Assembly (NCBI RefSeq): GCF_014635705.1 | Contig: NZ_BMDI01000003.1 | Location: forward strand, 278,624-342,623 | DNA length: 64,000 bases | Direction: 5' to 3' | DNA from: Oxalicibacterium faecigallinarum | GTDB taxonomy: Bacteria; Pseudomonadota; Gammaproteobacteria; Burkholderiales; Burkholderiaceae_D | In this document: positions 28,165 to 37,224 of the stretch, piece after piece | How the letters are laid out: each line of letters starts with the position of its first letter | How positions within the stretch are numbered: the stretch's first letter is position 1 | Program-made: the position numbers and the translations under genes | The notes under the pieces: generated by a model | Databases searched by the model: none | Seen by the model: the letters and a program-made list of their open reading frames with translations, nothing else | What the model was told of the DNA's origin: nothing

Positions 28165-28228
28165 TCTGCATGTCCGCTTTTGGCCGAAAGACGACATCTA
28201 CTCCTGACCAAACGGGCGCCAATGTATC

Positions 28229-29155
28229 TCATTCGATCATCCGAAGCTTTAATTGCTCTACGGCCTCGCGCGAAACGTTCCAACTTGTTTCGCTGTGAAG
28301 CAAGCGGATATGCCAGTTACTGCTTGGACGACGAACCAAATCTCGAACTGCCTTGACGCGCACAATGGCACTCCGATGAATGCGCATGAATGCATTACCT
28401 GACAGAATAGATTCCCAATCTTTGATGGGGCGCGAATCCGGCAAGAATGATGCATGTTCGGCAAGAAGCACTTCACTCACATTACGGCGTGCGCGGATCG
28501 CAATGATGCTGGTCAAAGGAACACCGTGTAAGTCGCCGCCATTGCGCAGATAAATCAATTCAGGGAAATAGTCGGCCTGTCGGTTTCTGATGATGTTGCG
28601 AGGATTATGCAACGCAATTGCCAGCAGTTCGGCACATGCAAACATGGCGCTGACCACGTCATTACTCCATTGCGTTTGACGCTTGGTCGCATCGAATCCG
28701 AACAATCCACGTAATTGACCATTGCGCATCAACGGGAGACATAACACGCTCTTGTTCCCTTGCCGAATAAATTCAGCCTGAAGCGCCTCACAATCAGATG
28801 GCATGTCGTACACGTCCGTGAATGCAACAGCATTTCCAGCTAATGCTTCGGTGTGCAAACTGCCCAATAAGGAGACTGGCGCGTTCTGCAGGTCTTGCAC
28901 ATGCGCAGACACACCGCGGCGCACCCATTCATGTGTGTTGCGGAAAAGCGCTAACGACGCATCGTATTCGATGACGTACACCCGGTCGGCAGCCCCCATT
29001 CTTCCAAGCATCTGCAGTACGGATGCCAATGCTTCATTTAATGGGCCTTTGAGCAATTCACGGGCAACCAAATGGGGCCATTCATTCGCAGCCGTACCGA
29101 CAGGCTCTGGCGTCGATATCTGAAAAGAAGTTTGCGGCAACGATGTATTAGGCAT
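28229..29155 (-). CDS. GAF-LytTR transcriptional regulator
   Basis: 308 residues. The middle (about 40-180) looks like a GAF sensor domain: VYVIEYDASLALFRNTHEWV, SVLCLPLMRNGQLRGLFGFD. The C-terminal LytTR DNA-binding domain (about 205-305) has IYLRNGGDLHGVPLTSIIAI, then MRIHRSAIVRVKAVRDLVR and SREAVEQLKLRM. Start chosen at the ATG at 29155; the upstream extension would enter the autotransporter promoter region. It converges on arsH and diverges from the autotransporter, whose leader carries repeated ATGCAA motifs, so it is a plausible regulator of that gene. Confidence 0.87.
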   Translation of the reverse strand: MPNTSLPQTSFQISTPEPVGTAANEWPHLVARELLKGPLNEALASVLQMLGRMGAADRVYVIEYDASLALFRNTHEWVRRGVSAHVQDLQNAPVSLLGSLHTEALAGNAVAFTDVYDMPSDCEALQAEFIRQGNKSVLCLPLMRNGQLRGLFGFDATKRQTQWSNDVVSAMFACAELLAIALHNPRNIIRNRQADYFPELIYLRNGGDLHGVPLTSIIAIRARRNVSEVLLAEHASFLPDSRPIKDWESILSGNAFMRIHRSAIVRVKAVRDLVRRPSSNWHIRLLHSETSWNVSREAVEQLKLRMIE

Positions 29156-29242
29156 GTAAAAAAGATGAGTTGACGCTCGCCCATTTGACAGACCTTCTGA
29201 CGGTAGATGAAGCGCAGCGCGAAACAATAATACAACGTGTGC

Positions 29243-29321
29243 ATGCAATTTGTCCGTCATGGATGCAATTCGTCCTCACCTTATGGTGTTGGAATTTCTT
29301 TGATGCAAAAATCGATGCAAA
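29243..29321. repeat. cluster of four ATGCAA motifs upstream of the autotransporter
   Basis: ATGCAATTTGTCC (29243-29255) and ATGCAATTCGTCC (29263-29275) form a direct repeat with a period of exactly 20 bp. GATGCAAA occurs again at 29302-29309 and 29314-29321, 12 bp apart. LytTR regulators bind short direct repeats separated by about two helical turns, so these may be sites for the divergent GAF-LytTR protein (inference). Confidence 0.55.
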
Positions 29322-29379
29322 GGAAGTTTGGCAGTACCAGCCAGCTTTGTTATCGATACATGTGTCCAGGGAGGACCTG

Positions 29380-32300
29380 ATGAACCGTTCATTCAAATCT
29401 ATCTTCAATCGCCGGACTGGGGTCTGGCAAGTCGCTTCGGAAAACACCCGCCATGCCGGAAAGACCGGCAATTCGGTCCGCAAGTCTGTCGCCTTGCTTG
29501 TACTTGGCATGTCTGTCGGTGCATCGGCGATGGCGCAGATATTCACGATTGATGGCGGGCAAACGGTCTCTGTGCCATCAGTTGGTCAGCCATCGCCGTG
29601 GCATGGCGGAGATATTCTTTATGTCGGTTATTCTGGGGCCGGTACGCTCAATATTGAAAACGGCGGACAAGTAACGAGCGGCAGTGCATTTTTGGGTAAT
29701 CAAAGTGGAAGCCAGGGCACGGTAACCGTGACTGGCCCCCAAGCTGTTTGGGAAAGCTCGGGTGTTATTTCTGTCGGTGATGCGGGCACAGGAACACTGA
29801 CCATTGAAAATGGCGGCAGAGTAGAAAGCGGCGCTGGTTTTATTGGATATTCAAGCACTGCCAGTAGCGGTACTGTCGTTGTGACAGGCGCAGGTTCTAC
29901 ATGGAACGCCTCAACTCTAAGACTTGGCATTTACGGAGCGAGCATATTGACTATTGAAGATGGTGGAACAGTGAGTGCAGCCGACACCATTCTGGCACGC
30001 TACGAAGACAGTGTGAGCACGCTTTATCTCAACGGTAACAGCACCGATGGTCGAGGTGTACTTCAAACCGGTCAACTTATAAAAGCACTGGGTACCGCCA
30101 ACGTCACGATCGATGGCGGCGTATTACGCGCAACGGCTGATCAAGCAAATTATTTCTACAATTTTGATAATGGCTCCATCACACTTGCCGGTGATGGCTT
30201 GTTCTTTGATACCAATGGTCGTGACGTTGGTATCAACGTCGCTACCTTCACGACATCCACGCCTGATACAGGCATCCTGACCAAACAAGGTGCAGGCACC
30301 CTCACGCTTAACGGCAACAGTGCGGGTGTGCTGCAAGACATCGTGGTGCAGGAAGATACTCTGGTCATCAATGGCGAAATCAGTAATACGTTTACACAAA
30401 TTGATTACACCGGTGGCGACACCGACAAGACAGCAACGCTGATCGTGAGCGGCCCGGCAGCCAAACTGGACACTCACGCGCTCGTTGCGGGTGATGCCGG
30501 CACTGGCTCACTGATTATCGAGAATCAGGCACATGTCATCGCTGTTTCCTACACGACTGCTGGTGATGACGTCGGTAGTGAGGGGCATATCACGGTGACA
30601 GGTGGTGGCACCATTCTGGATACGGGTTTTCTATACAGCGGTTACCGTGGCAAGGGCACGATTGAAATCAAGAATGGCGCACATGTTCTGAATCGTAACT
30701 GGGCTTTTATCGGTTACGAGGATACAGGTGCTATAACGGTCACTGGACACGGCTCTCGTTTGGAAAATGGAGCGGGTATCTATGTTGGTGATTATGCCGA
30801 TGGCACACTCACCATCGCAGATGGCGGTGTCGTCACAAATGCTGTGTGGGGGTATGTTGGTCATGCGGCCAATGCGACTGCTGTTGCCACAGTAACGGGT
30901 GCCAATTCGCTCTGGGAAAACGGGCTGGAACTTTACATCGGCTTTGACGATACGGCTACCGGCACACTCAATATCGAAGATGGCGGCAAGGTAAAAAACA
31001 CGACGGGTTATGTTGGCTATGCGGAAGACGCTACGGGCACGGTAAATGTGAACGGTATCAACTCGGCGTGGGAAAATGCGGGCCCGCTCTATGTTGGTCT
31101 TTATGGTTCCGGTACGCTCAATGTTAGCCAAGGAGGCAGCGTCAGTAATACTTATGGATATGTAGGCGCTACCATTGGCGGGGTCAGTTCAGCGACCGTT
31201 ACCGGTGCAGGATCGAACTGGACTAACTCACTTCGCTTGTACGTCGGCGATAGCGGGATTGGCACGCTAAACATAGAGGACGGTGGCAAGGTATCAGCCG
31301 AGAATGTCCACATGGCGGCAAGTCTTTCAGCCAACGGCACATTGAATCTCAATGGAACAGCGGGCGCGCGCGGTATTCTTGCAACGGGCTACTTTGAAAA
31401 AGGTTCTGGCACGGCGACATTCAATTGGGATGGCGGTATCGTGCAAGCAACCAGCGTAAGCGCTTTTGGTGATTTCTTTCATCGATTTTCAGCAGGTGAC
31501 GTTACGATTGGCAGTAACGGTGCCTTCTTCGATACCCAAGGTTTTAATACTGCTATTCAAACAACAGGTGTATTGAGTGGCATGGGTGGCTTGACCAAGA
31601 TGGGCAGTGCCACACTAAGCATTGCAGGTGGCAATACCTATGGCGGCAACACAACCGTTTCTGCTGGTGTGCTGCGCTTCGACACCTACGACCAGATTGC
31701 AGGCCAGACACTGGGCATTGGTGCCGTCAATCCATCCAGCTACGGGCAACTGGATGTGACTGGCGTTGCCACCTTCAACGAAGGTGCCAGTATCGATGTG
31801 GATGTCGCGTCGCCACTCACCCCTGCTTTGGCTGTCGGTGATGTGCTCACTGGCGTCATCACGGCGGGTACCTTGCATGCCAATGGATTTACCGTTACCG
31901 ACAATTCTGCCTTATTCAATTTCCTTGCCGTGCAAAACGACCAGTCGGTCGACTTGCGCATCGTGGCAAGCAGCGCCACCGGCATCCGTGAGGCGGTGAT
32001 CGAGCAAGGTCAGTGGTTTGCATTGGGAGCGGCCGATGTACTGGACATTAATCTCTATAACGGCGCGACTGGGGATATGGGCACGGTGATTGCTGCTCTC
32101 GGACTGTTATCAAACAATCGTGATATCGCGCGTGCGGCTGCCCAAACACTTCCCGTCATCTCGGGCAATGCTGCCATTGAGGGCACCTTGTCCACCTTCC
32201 AGAAGCTGGTGCAGAACCGTAATGGCGGTAATAGCGGCACAACAGGACTGGCTTCTGGCGATGCGCTCTTGAACAAGAATGCGTGGGGCAAGGTCTTTGG

Positions 32301-33105
32301 CTCGCGTGCGGAGCAGGATAGCCGTAGCGGTGCGGCCGGATTCAAGGCAGATACGTGGGGTCTGGCGCTGGGCGCCGATGCACAAGTCGCTCCGGGTGCG
32401 CGCTTCGGTGTAGCGTATGGCTACGCCAAGACCTCGGTCAACGGCAATACCGACCTCAGCGGTTCTGCTCAGCGCGCCAACATCGGTTCGCATGTCATCG
32501 CTGCCTACGGCAGTAAAGACCTCGGAGACAATCGCACCTTCTCGTTCCAGGGTGATATCGGTGTGAATGACAACAAGTCCACACGCCAGATCGATTTCAT
32601 GAACCGCACGGCACGTGCCGATTACCGCACTTATAGCGCACACATTGGTGCGGCCATCGCACAATCATTTGCGCTGAGCGAGAAGACTACGCTGACTCCG
32701 GCATTGCGTGCCGACTACACGTGGCTCAAATCACAAAGCTATAACGAGACGGGGGCGGATGCACTGAATCTGAATGTGGGCTCGAATAAAACCGATACGT
32801 TTGTAATTGGTGCGGATGCTTACTTGCAGCATCGCTTCTCGAATGTCTCTCGCATCGATGCCAACCTGGGACTTGGTTACGACGTCATCAATGAGCAAGG
32901 CAACATCGTCGCAGCCTATGCCGGTGCGCCGGGACAATCGTTCGTCACAACCGGTATTGATCATTCGCCATGGCTGGTACGTGGCGGCATCGGCTACAGC
33001 ATGCAGGCCATGAACGGTACCGAAATCAGCTTCCGTTACGATGCAGAAGGTCGTTCGGATTATCTTAATCACACGGCTTCGGTTCGCGCGAAGTGGGCAT
33101 TTTAA
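29380..33105 (+). CDS. autotransporter adhesin-like protein with ESPR signal and repeat passenger
   Basis: 1241 residues. MNRSFKSIFNRRTGVWQVAS is an extended signal peptide region (ESPR), followed by a hydrophobic core ending AMAQ. The passenger (about 50-900) is a beta-helix of degenerate repeats. Each unit has VTGxGSxW, then YVG...GTLxIxxGGxV, seen about ten times. A linker with NRDIARAAAQTLPVISGNAA leads to a C-terminal beta-barrel domain (from about 965, AWGKVFGSRAEQDSR) ending in ...RAKWAF, the terminal Phe of outer-membrane proteins. AGGGAGGA precedes the ATG. Surface display is predicted, with adhesion or aggregation as the likely role. No protease motif seen. Confidence 0.92.
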   Translation: MNRSFKSIFNRRTGVWQVASENTRHAGKTGNSVRKSVALLVLGMSVGASAMAQIFTIDGGQTVSVPSVGQPSPWHGGDILYVGYSGAGTLNIENGGQVTSGSAFLGNQSGSQGTVTVTGPQAVWESSGVISVGDAGTGTLTIENGGRVESGAGFIGYSSTASSGTVVVTGAGSTWNASTLRLGIYGASILTIEDGGTVSAADTILARYEDSVSTLYLNGNSTDGRGVLQTGQLIKALGTANVTIDGGVLRATADQANYFYNFDNGSITLAGDGLFFDTNGRDVGINVATFTTSTPDTGILTKQGAGTLTLNGNSAGVLQDIVVQEDTLVINGEISNTFTQIDYTGGDTDKTATLIVSGPAAKLDTHALVAGDAGTGSLIIENQAHVIAVSYTTAGDDVGSEGHITVTGGGTILDTGFLYSGYRGKGTIEIKNGAHVLNRNWAFIGYEDTGAITVTGHGSRLENGAGIYVGDYADGTLTIADGGVVTNAVWGYVGHAANATAVATVTGANSLWENGLELYIGFDDTATGTLNIEDGGKVKNTTGYVGYAEDATGTVNVNGINSAWENAGPLYVGLYGSGTLNVSQGGSVSNTYGYVGATIGGVSSATVTGAGSNWTNSLRLYVGDSGIGTLNIEDGGKVSAENVHMAASLSANGTLNLNGTAGARGILATGYFEKGSGTATFNWDGGIVQATSVSAFGDFFHRFSAGDVTIGSNGAFFDTQGFNTAIQTTGVLSGMGGLTKMGSATLSIAGGNTYGGNTTVSAGVLRFDTYDQIAGQTLGIGAVNPSSYGQLDVTGVATFNEGASIDVDVASPLTPALAVGDVLTGVITAGTLHANGFTVTDNSALFNFLAVQNDQSVDLRIVASSATGIREAVIEQGQWFALGAADVLDINLYNGATGDMGTVIAALGLLSNNRDIARAAAQTLPVISGNAAIEGTLSTFQKLVQNRNGGNSGTTGLASGDALLNKNAWGKVFGSRAEQDSRSGAAGFKADTWGLALGADAQVAPGARFGVAYGYAKTSVNGNTDLSGSAQRANIGSHVIAAYGSKDLGDNRTFSFQGDIGVNDNKSTRQIDFMNRTARADYRTYSAHIGAAIAQSFALSEKTTLTPALRADYTWLKSQSYNETGADALNLNVGSNKTDTFVIGADAYLQHRFSNVSRIDANLGLGYDVINEQGNIVAAYAGAPGQSFVTTGIDHSPWLVRGGIGYSMQAMNGTEISFRYDAEGRSDYLNHTASVRAKWAF

Positions 33106-33124
33106 TCCACCACCAAGCCCAGAT

Positions 33125-33152
33125 AAAAAGGCGACCTGAGGGTCGCTTTTTT
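33125..33152 (+). terminator. intrinsic terminator of the autotransporter gene
   Basis: AAAAAG, GCGACC, loop TGAG, GGTCGC, TTTTTT, 19 bp after the stop codon. The 220 bp from here to the next gene show nothing recognisable. Confidence 0.9.
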
Positions 33153-33374
33153 ACTTGTGAATGTTCGCTTGCGGTCGATGGAAGACGTTTTCTATTTCGA
33201 CATCAATCATCTGGACTGACGTGTTGCGAAAGCCGTGATGATAGGCCGACGGAATTCCCATCTGGATTTTTTGCATTAGAAAAGATGTCACCGCTTAGGT
33301 GATGCGTCTTGCCAAGAAAAGCAATCCGCCTCGATTGATGACCGTGGAGCGCTACCAACTATATCGGGCAAGCC

Positions 33375-33824
33375 TCATTTGTCGGCTTCTGAGTTTGGTT
33401 GATAACGAATCCAGCCTGCAATAACGGGACCACGTTGATTGCTGTCTTTGGGGTGCAATCTACCTTCGGAGACGGGTACTTCCGGGAAGTCGAACGGAGA
33501 CATTCCCTCTATGCAGGCAACGTTGACGCCGTATTGGTTTGGCGAAGAGCGGCGTTTGTGAAATGTGTAAATACCACAGCGTGAACAAAAATAATGTTTG
33601 GCTTCGCCCGTATGGAACTGATAAAGAGTGAGGGCCTCCGCACCTTGCACAACCTCGATATCGTCCAAATTGGCTGACACTGTCACTGCACCTCGCATAC
33701 GACAGTACGAGCAGTTACATCTGCGTGCAGTTTTTAATTCGTCAGTCAGCCTGACCGTGAATCGCACGGTGCCGCAGTGACAAGCCGCAAGGTATTCTGG
33801 TCTATCGTCAGTGTCATTGTTCAT
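33375..33824 (-). CDS. GFA/CENP-V domain protein
   Basis: 149 residues with the zinc-binding pattern of glutathione-dependent formaldehyde-activating (GFA) proteins: CHCGTVRFTV near 15, RCNCSYCRMRG near 36 and YFCSRCGIYTFHKRR near 80, all seven family cysteines present. The family includes formaldehyde- and S-hydroxymethylglutathione-related enzymes, but most members have no tested activity. It stands alone between the autotransporter and a VOC gene. The 200 bp upstream show no convincing gene. Confidence 0.88.
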   Translation of the reverse strand: MNNDTDDRPEYLAACHCGTVRFTVRLTDELKTARRCNCSYCRMRGAVTVSANLDDIEVVQGAEALTLYQFHTGEAKHYFCSRCGIYTFHKRRSSPNQYGVNVACIEGMSPFDFPEVPVSEGRLHPKDSNQRGPVIAGWIRYQPNSEADK

Positions 33825-34026
33825 ATAAAAACAAGCCTATCTCGTGTTAGCTCTCGTCGCCCAATGCAGATTCCATTTATTACATCAACAACGGTCATGT
33901 ATCAAATGCATATGGCAGCCAGAATCGAGCAAATAAATTCTGATTTCCACACGCTAGATCGTTTCAGGCGCAATGCCTTTATTTACAGCGAGTATGACGG
34001 CTTCCGGCCGAAAGCCAACATTCCTT

Positions 34027-34389
34027 TTATCGATCAGGATCCGTCGCAAACCGTAGCCGATTGCCATCCGGATCAACCACTACCATTTCGCGCGTTCGCC
34101 ACGGCGTATCAATCGGTGGCTGATTGACTGGCGTATTCTTCGCTTCGAATTGTCGATGACAGGTATCCACATCCGGTACCAGAAAATACACGGCACCGCC
34201 AACCTGCGCATCGCCTTTGTGTTCGGTAAGGAAGATAGTTTGTCCTTCGCGTGTCAGCTGAACGAAGAGCGGGAAACCGGGCTCGAACTGATGTGTCCAG
34301 TCAACCTTGAAGCCAAGACCATCAACATAGAAAGGCACGCTGACTTTGGCGTTGGTCATGCGTAATTGGGGAATGACGGTTTGTGTCAT
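34027..34389 (-). CDS. VOC superfamily (glyoxalase/bleomycin-resistance-like) protein
   Basis: 120 residues with paired beta-alpha-beta-beta-beta modules: TQTVIPQLRMTNAKVSVPFY, then YVDGLGFKVDW; second half GAVYFLVPDVDTCHRQFEA with the closing MVVVDPDGNRLRFA. The final Glu ligand typical of metal-dependent VOC enzymes is replaced (NRLRFA rather than N.xEF), so it may be a binding protein rather than an enzyme. It lies 34 bp downstream of the next leftward gene and may be co-transcribed with it. Confidence 0.85.
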   Translation of the reverse strand: MTQTVIPQLRMTNAKVSVPFYVDGLGFKVDWTHQFEPGFPLFVQLTREGQTIFLTEHKGDAQVGGAVYFLVPDVDTCHRQFEAKNTPVNQPPIDTPWRTREMVVVDPDGNRLRFATDPDR

Positions 34390-34423
34390 GGTGTTTGTAT
34401 CGTGATTGTTTGCGTGGGTTTGC

Positions 34424-34873
34424 TTACCAGAACTTCCACCACTTCTTGGTGGCTTTGAATTGTGCCTTGGTCAGGATGCCGCTCTTCAGGCGTTGTTCCA
34501 TCATGGCCGAGAACTGATCGAAATCGTGTGCATCCTCTGGTGCAACGTACATCAGGTGACCGAAATTGATTGAGTAATCTTCAAGGTACAGGCCGTCTTC
34601 ACCATAATACTGATTGGCGAATGCCTTGCCTTCGTCGTTGAGCATGTCGTCCACGAACTTGCCGTCATGTGCAAATAAAAAGGCTGTGGCGGACTGCGTG
34701 CCGTTCATGACGTCCGTAATGTCATCTGGTGATTCTTCCTGCAGCCATTCACCCGCCCAGCCTTTGGTGAGGCACCATCGGAGGAAGAGGGCGATGTGGG
34801 TGCCGCCGTGTTCGGCTGGCTGGTCGACTGGAAAGTCCCCGCCGTAATGCCAGCTCGCGTCGTCGTATTTCAT
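34424..34873 (-). CDS. conserved small cytosolic protein, probably DUF7832 type
   Basis: 149 residues beginning MKYDDASWHYGGDFP, with ThrHisIleAla then LFLRWCLTKGWAGEW, and ending in a Lys/Trp-rich KATKKWWKFW. I recognise this as the conserved domain now named DUF7832, often encoded near toxin-immunity or surface loci, but the function is unknown. No signal peptide or membrane helix. It is acidic overall apart from the tail. Confidence 0.75.
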   Translation of the reverse strand: MKYDDASWHYGGDFPVDQPAEHGGTHIALFLRWCLTKGWAGEWLQEESPDDITDVMNGTQSATAFLFAHDGKFVDDMLNDEGKAFANQYYGEDGLYLEDYSINFGHLMYVAPEDAHDFDQFSAMMEQRLKSGILTKAQFKATKKWWKFW

Positions 34874-34990
34874 GGTTTTGCTCGATTGAGAGATGAGCGT
34901 GCATGGTGCAGATAATTGCGTGCGGAAGCAAGCCTACAGCGATTGTCAGAGTGCAATGTGGTTGATGCAGGATGGTGCAACTGCATCGTC

Positions 34991-35989
34991 CTATGCCAGC
35001 GGCAGATCGCTAATATCGGTGTCGTACAGGCCGATGCGAACCAGCACGATGCCGTGATCGGATGCCTGCGGTTCTTGAAAGATCATGTGATCGTTTAGGT
35101 AGCGCACATCCAGCACCTCTCCTATCGCTTCAGGCAGGGCGGGGTTGAACGCGGCGGATACCAGAATGTGATCGATGGTTTCAAAGTTGCCTTCATGAAT
35201 ATGGGTGTAGCCCACATCGCGCAAGGGATCGCGGCGTGACTGAATGCGATAGCTTTCGAAGAGACGATCGTTGACGAACTCCTGATCTTCCTGCGGATAC
35301 TTTTCCAGCCCCATCACCATTTGCGTCGAAATCGCATCGGCAACATCGTTGAAGTCACCCATGACGACAATCGGGCGATGCGTGGCGTGCGTTTGTTCTG
35401 CCAGCAGGTAGCGCAAGCCGAGCGCATCCGTACCGCGACGAATCAGGGAGCGCAGCATCGCCAGTCCTGCCGGATCGGGCAGGGAGCGGCTACCATCATT
35501 GCGATAGTCGGGCAGCTTGGATTTGAGATGGCACACATAGGTATCGATCGACAGGCTGGGCGAAACGATGATCTCCGCGTGCAGGATGGGGCGCGTAAAG
35601 TCGGTGACCGGGTGAGGGACGCCAGGCAATGTAATGGCTAGCTGGTGCGGCAGTTTGCCGATCACGCCCGCACCTTCTGCAATTGGCAGGCGGGAAATGA
35701 GGGCGACACTGGGCGTGAGTTTTTCTGCGGCGGGGTCGGGATCGACACCGACATGATGCGCATCGCGGTACAGGCGGGTGCGGGCAAGAACATCCTTGAT
35801 GGCGACTTGCGAAAAAATTTCCTGCAGGCCGATGACGTCGGCATCCAGCCGATCCAGCTGTTGTGCAATCCAGCGGATCTTGGTCTCGTACTCGTCAGGC
35901 GAGTAGGGGGGCTGGTCGTCGTAGTACTTGACGCCCGGCAGTGCCAGATTGCATACGTTGAAAGTCGCAAAGCGGAGTTCTTGCTGCAT
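34991..35989 (-). CDS. endonuclease/exonuclease/phosphatase family protein
   Basis: 332 residues. EEP fold motifs in order: RFATFNVCNL at the start, DVIGLQEIF (metal-binding Glu), YVCHLKSKLPD, VVMGDFNDV near residue 215, and the closing ETIDHILVS with QASDHGIVLV. These supply the catalytic Asp, Asn and His. AAGGAGCAC precedes the ATG at 35989; a start ten codons upstream is rejected. No signal peptide. The substrate could be nucleic acid or a phosphodiester. It diverges from the ybaK-type gene with a 31-bp gap. Confidence 0.9.
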   Translation of the reverse strand: MQQELRFATFNVCNLALPGVKYYDDQPPYSPDEYETKIRWIAQQLDRLDADVIGLQEIFSQVAIKDVLARTRLYRDAHHVGVDPDPAAEKLTPSVALISRLPIAEGAGVIGKLPHQLAITLPGVPHPVTDFTRPILHAEIIVSPSLSIDTYVCHLKSKLPDYRNDGSRSLPDPAGLAMLRSLIRRGTDALGLRYLLAEQTHATHRPIVVMGDFNDVADAISTQMVMGLEKYPQEDQEFVNDRLFESYRIQSRRDPLRDVGYTHIHEGNFETIDHILVSAAFNPALPEAIGEVLDVRYLNDHMIFQEPQASDHGIVLVRIGLYDTDISDLPLA

Positions 35990-36020
35990 AATGTGCTCCT
36001 TTTGGTTTGAGCGTATCACG

Positions 36021-36512
36021 ATGGCAAGAAAAGAGCATGTGTCGGAAACGCCAGCGACACAATGGCTGCGTCGTCACAAGGTCGTGTTTTCCGAGCATCC
36101 CTACGAATACGAGGAACATGGCGGCACGGATGGTTCATCGCGTGCACTGGGTGTGGACGAGCATATCGTCATCAAGACGTTAATCATGCAGGATGAGTCG
36201 GCCAAGCCGCTGGTTATCCTGATGCATGGCGACCGCAAGGTATCGACCAAAAATCTGGCGCGCCAGATCGGTTGCAAATCGATTGAACCGTGCAAGCCGG
36301 AGGTGGCAAATCGTCATTCCGGCTTTTTGATCGGTGGCACCTCGCCTTTTGGCACACGCAAGGCCATGCCGGTTTATGTGGAAGACAGTATCCTGTCGCT
36401 CGAGCACATTTATATCAATGGTGGGCGGCGTGGTTATCTGATCGGCATTGCGCCATTGGTATTGTCGGATGTGCTGGGTGCAAAGCCGGTGCAATGCGCA
36501 CTGGAAGACTAA
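36021..36512 (+). CDS. ybaK: YbaK/EbsC-type aminoacyl-tRNA deacylase (Cys-tRNA(Pro) hydrolase)
   Basis: 163-residue editing protein that hydrolyses mischarged Cys-tRNA(Pro). Features: TPATQWLRRHKVVFSEHPYEY at the N-terminus, KTLIMQDESAKPLVILMHGD containing the family Lys, and the nucleotide-binding GGTSPFGTRKAMPVYVEDS near 112. Start at the ATG at 36021, since upstream in-frame codons lie in the EEP gene region on the other strand. Confidence 0.92.
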   Translation: MARKEHVSETPATQWLRRHKVVFSEHPYEYEEHGGTDGSSRALGVDEHIVIKTLIMQDESAKPLVILMHGDRKVSTKNLARQIGCKSIEPCKPEVANRHSGFLIGGTSPFGTRKAMPVYVEDSILSLEHIYINGGRRGYLIGIAPLVLSDVLGAKPVQCALED

Positions 36513-36525
36513 ATAAAGAAACAAG

Positions 36526-36557
36526 GCGGTCTGTTCGACCCAGTATGGACAGACCGC
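36526..36557 (+). other. 9-bp hairpin before plsY
   Basis: GCGGTCTGT with its complement and a 14-nt loop, 13 bp after ybaK and 13 bp before plsY. No T-run, so either a weak terminator or part of the plsY leader. Confidence 0.5.
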
Positions 36558-36570
36558 GCAATCAGAAGAG

Positions 36571-37182
36571 ATGGAAATGAATACAGCGTTGTTTGTCCTT
36601 GGTGCCTACCTGATCGGTTCGATTTCGTTTGCGGTTGTTGTCAGCAAATTGTTTCGTCTCGACGATCCTCGTAGCTATGGCTCGAAAAACCCGGGTGCGA
36701 CCAATGTGCTGCGCACCGGCAACAAGAAGGCGGCAATCCTGACTTTGCTGGGGGACGGTGCCAAAGGTTTTGTGGCGGTATTTCTGGCGAAGGTTTTTGG
36801 CCCGGATCTGGGGCTCAACGAGACCGGCATCGCATTGGTGGCGATTGCCGTATTTCTTGGCCATTTGTATCCAGTTTTCTTCCGTTTTATTGGTGGTAAA
36901 GGCGTGGCAACCGCGCTTGGTATTTTGCTGGCGATTGACTGGCGTCTGGGTTTGGCAACGCTGGCAACCTGGTTGATCGTGGCGTACGCCTTCCGTTACT
37001 CGTCACTGTCTGCTCTGGTCGCGGCGGTATTTGCGCCGTTCTTCTATGTGCTGATGTTTGAGATCGATGCAATTGCGTTGTCGATCGCAATCATGAGCAT
37101 ACTGCTGCTGTTCCGCCATCAAAAGAACATCGCCAATCTGCTGGCTGGCAAGGAAACCAGAATCGGCAGCAAGAAGAAGTAG
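36571..37182 (+). CDS. plsY: glycerol-3-phosphate acyltransferase PlsY
   Basis: Inner-membrane enzyme that acylates glycerol-3-phosphate from acyl phosphate, the first step of phospholipid synthesis. 203 residues and five hydrophobic helices. Its three motifs are present: [16 protein letters not shown] (motif 1), [16 protein letters not shown] (motif 2) and [21 protein letters not shown] (motif 3). The ATG at 36577 would give better spacing from AGAAGAG, changing only two residues. It converges on tsaD with a shared terminator. Confidence 0.96.
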   Translation: MEMNTALFVLGAYLIGSISFAVVVSKLFRLDDPRSYGSKNPGATNVLRTGNKKAAILTLLGDGAKGFVAVFLAKVFGPDLGLNETGIALVAIAVFLGHLYPVFFRFIGGKGVATALGILLAIDWRLGLATLATWLIVAYAFRYSSLSALVAAVFAPFFYVLMFEIDAIALSIAIMSILLLFRHQKNIANLLAGKETRIGSKKK

Positions 37183-37200
37183 TCTTGACCGCTTTGCGAC

Positions 37201-37222
37201 AAAGCCCGCTTATGCGGGCTTT
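37201..37222. terminator. bidirectional terminator between plsY and tsaD
   Basis: AAAGCCCGC, loop TTAT, GCGGGCTTT. A/T runs flank both sides of the stem and it sits between the two convergent stops. Confidence 0.82.
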
Positions 37223-37224
37223 GT

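Noticed and set aside
21173..29155. Accessory segment as a complete genomic island
   Set aside because: No integrase, transposase, tRNA boundary or flanking direct repeats could be found, so only a loose accessory region is claimed.
33777..34127. 116-codon plus-strand frame between the GFA and VOC genes
   Set aside because: Overlaps the ends of both genes on the opposite strand and shows no domain.
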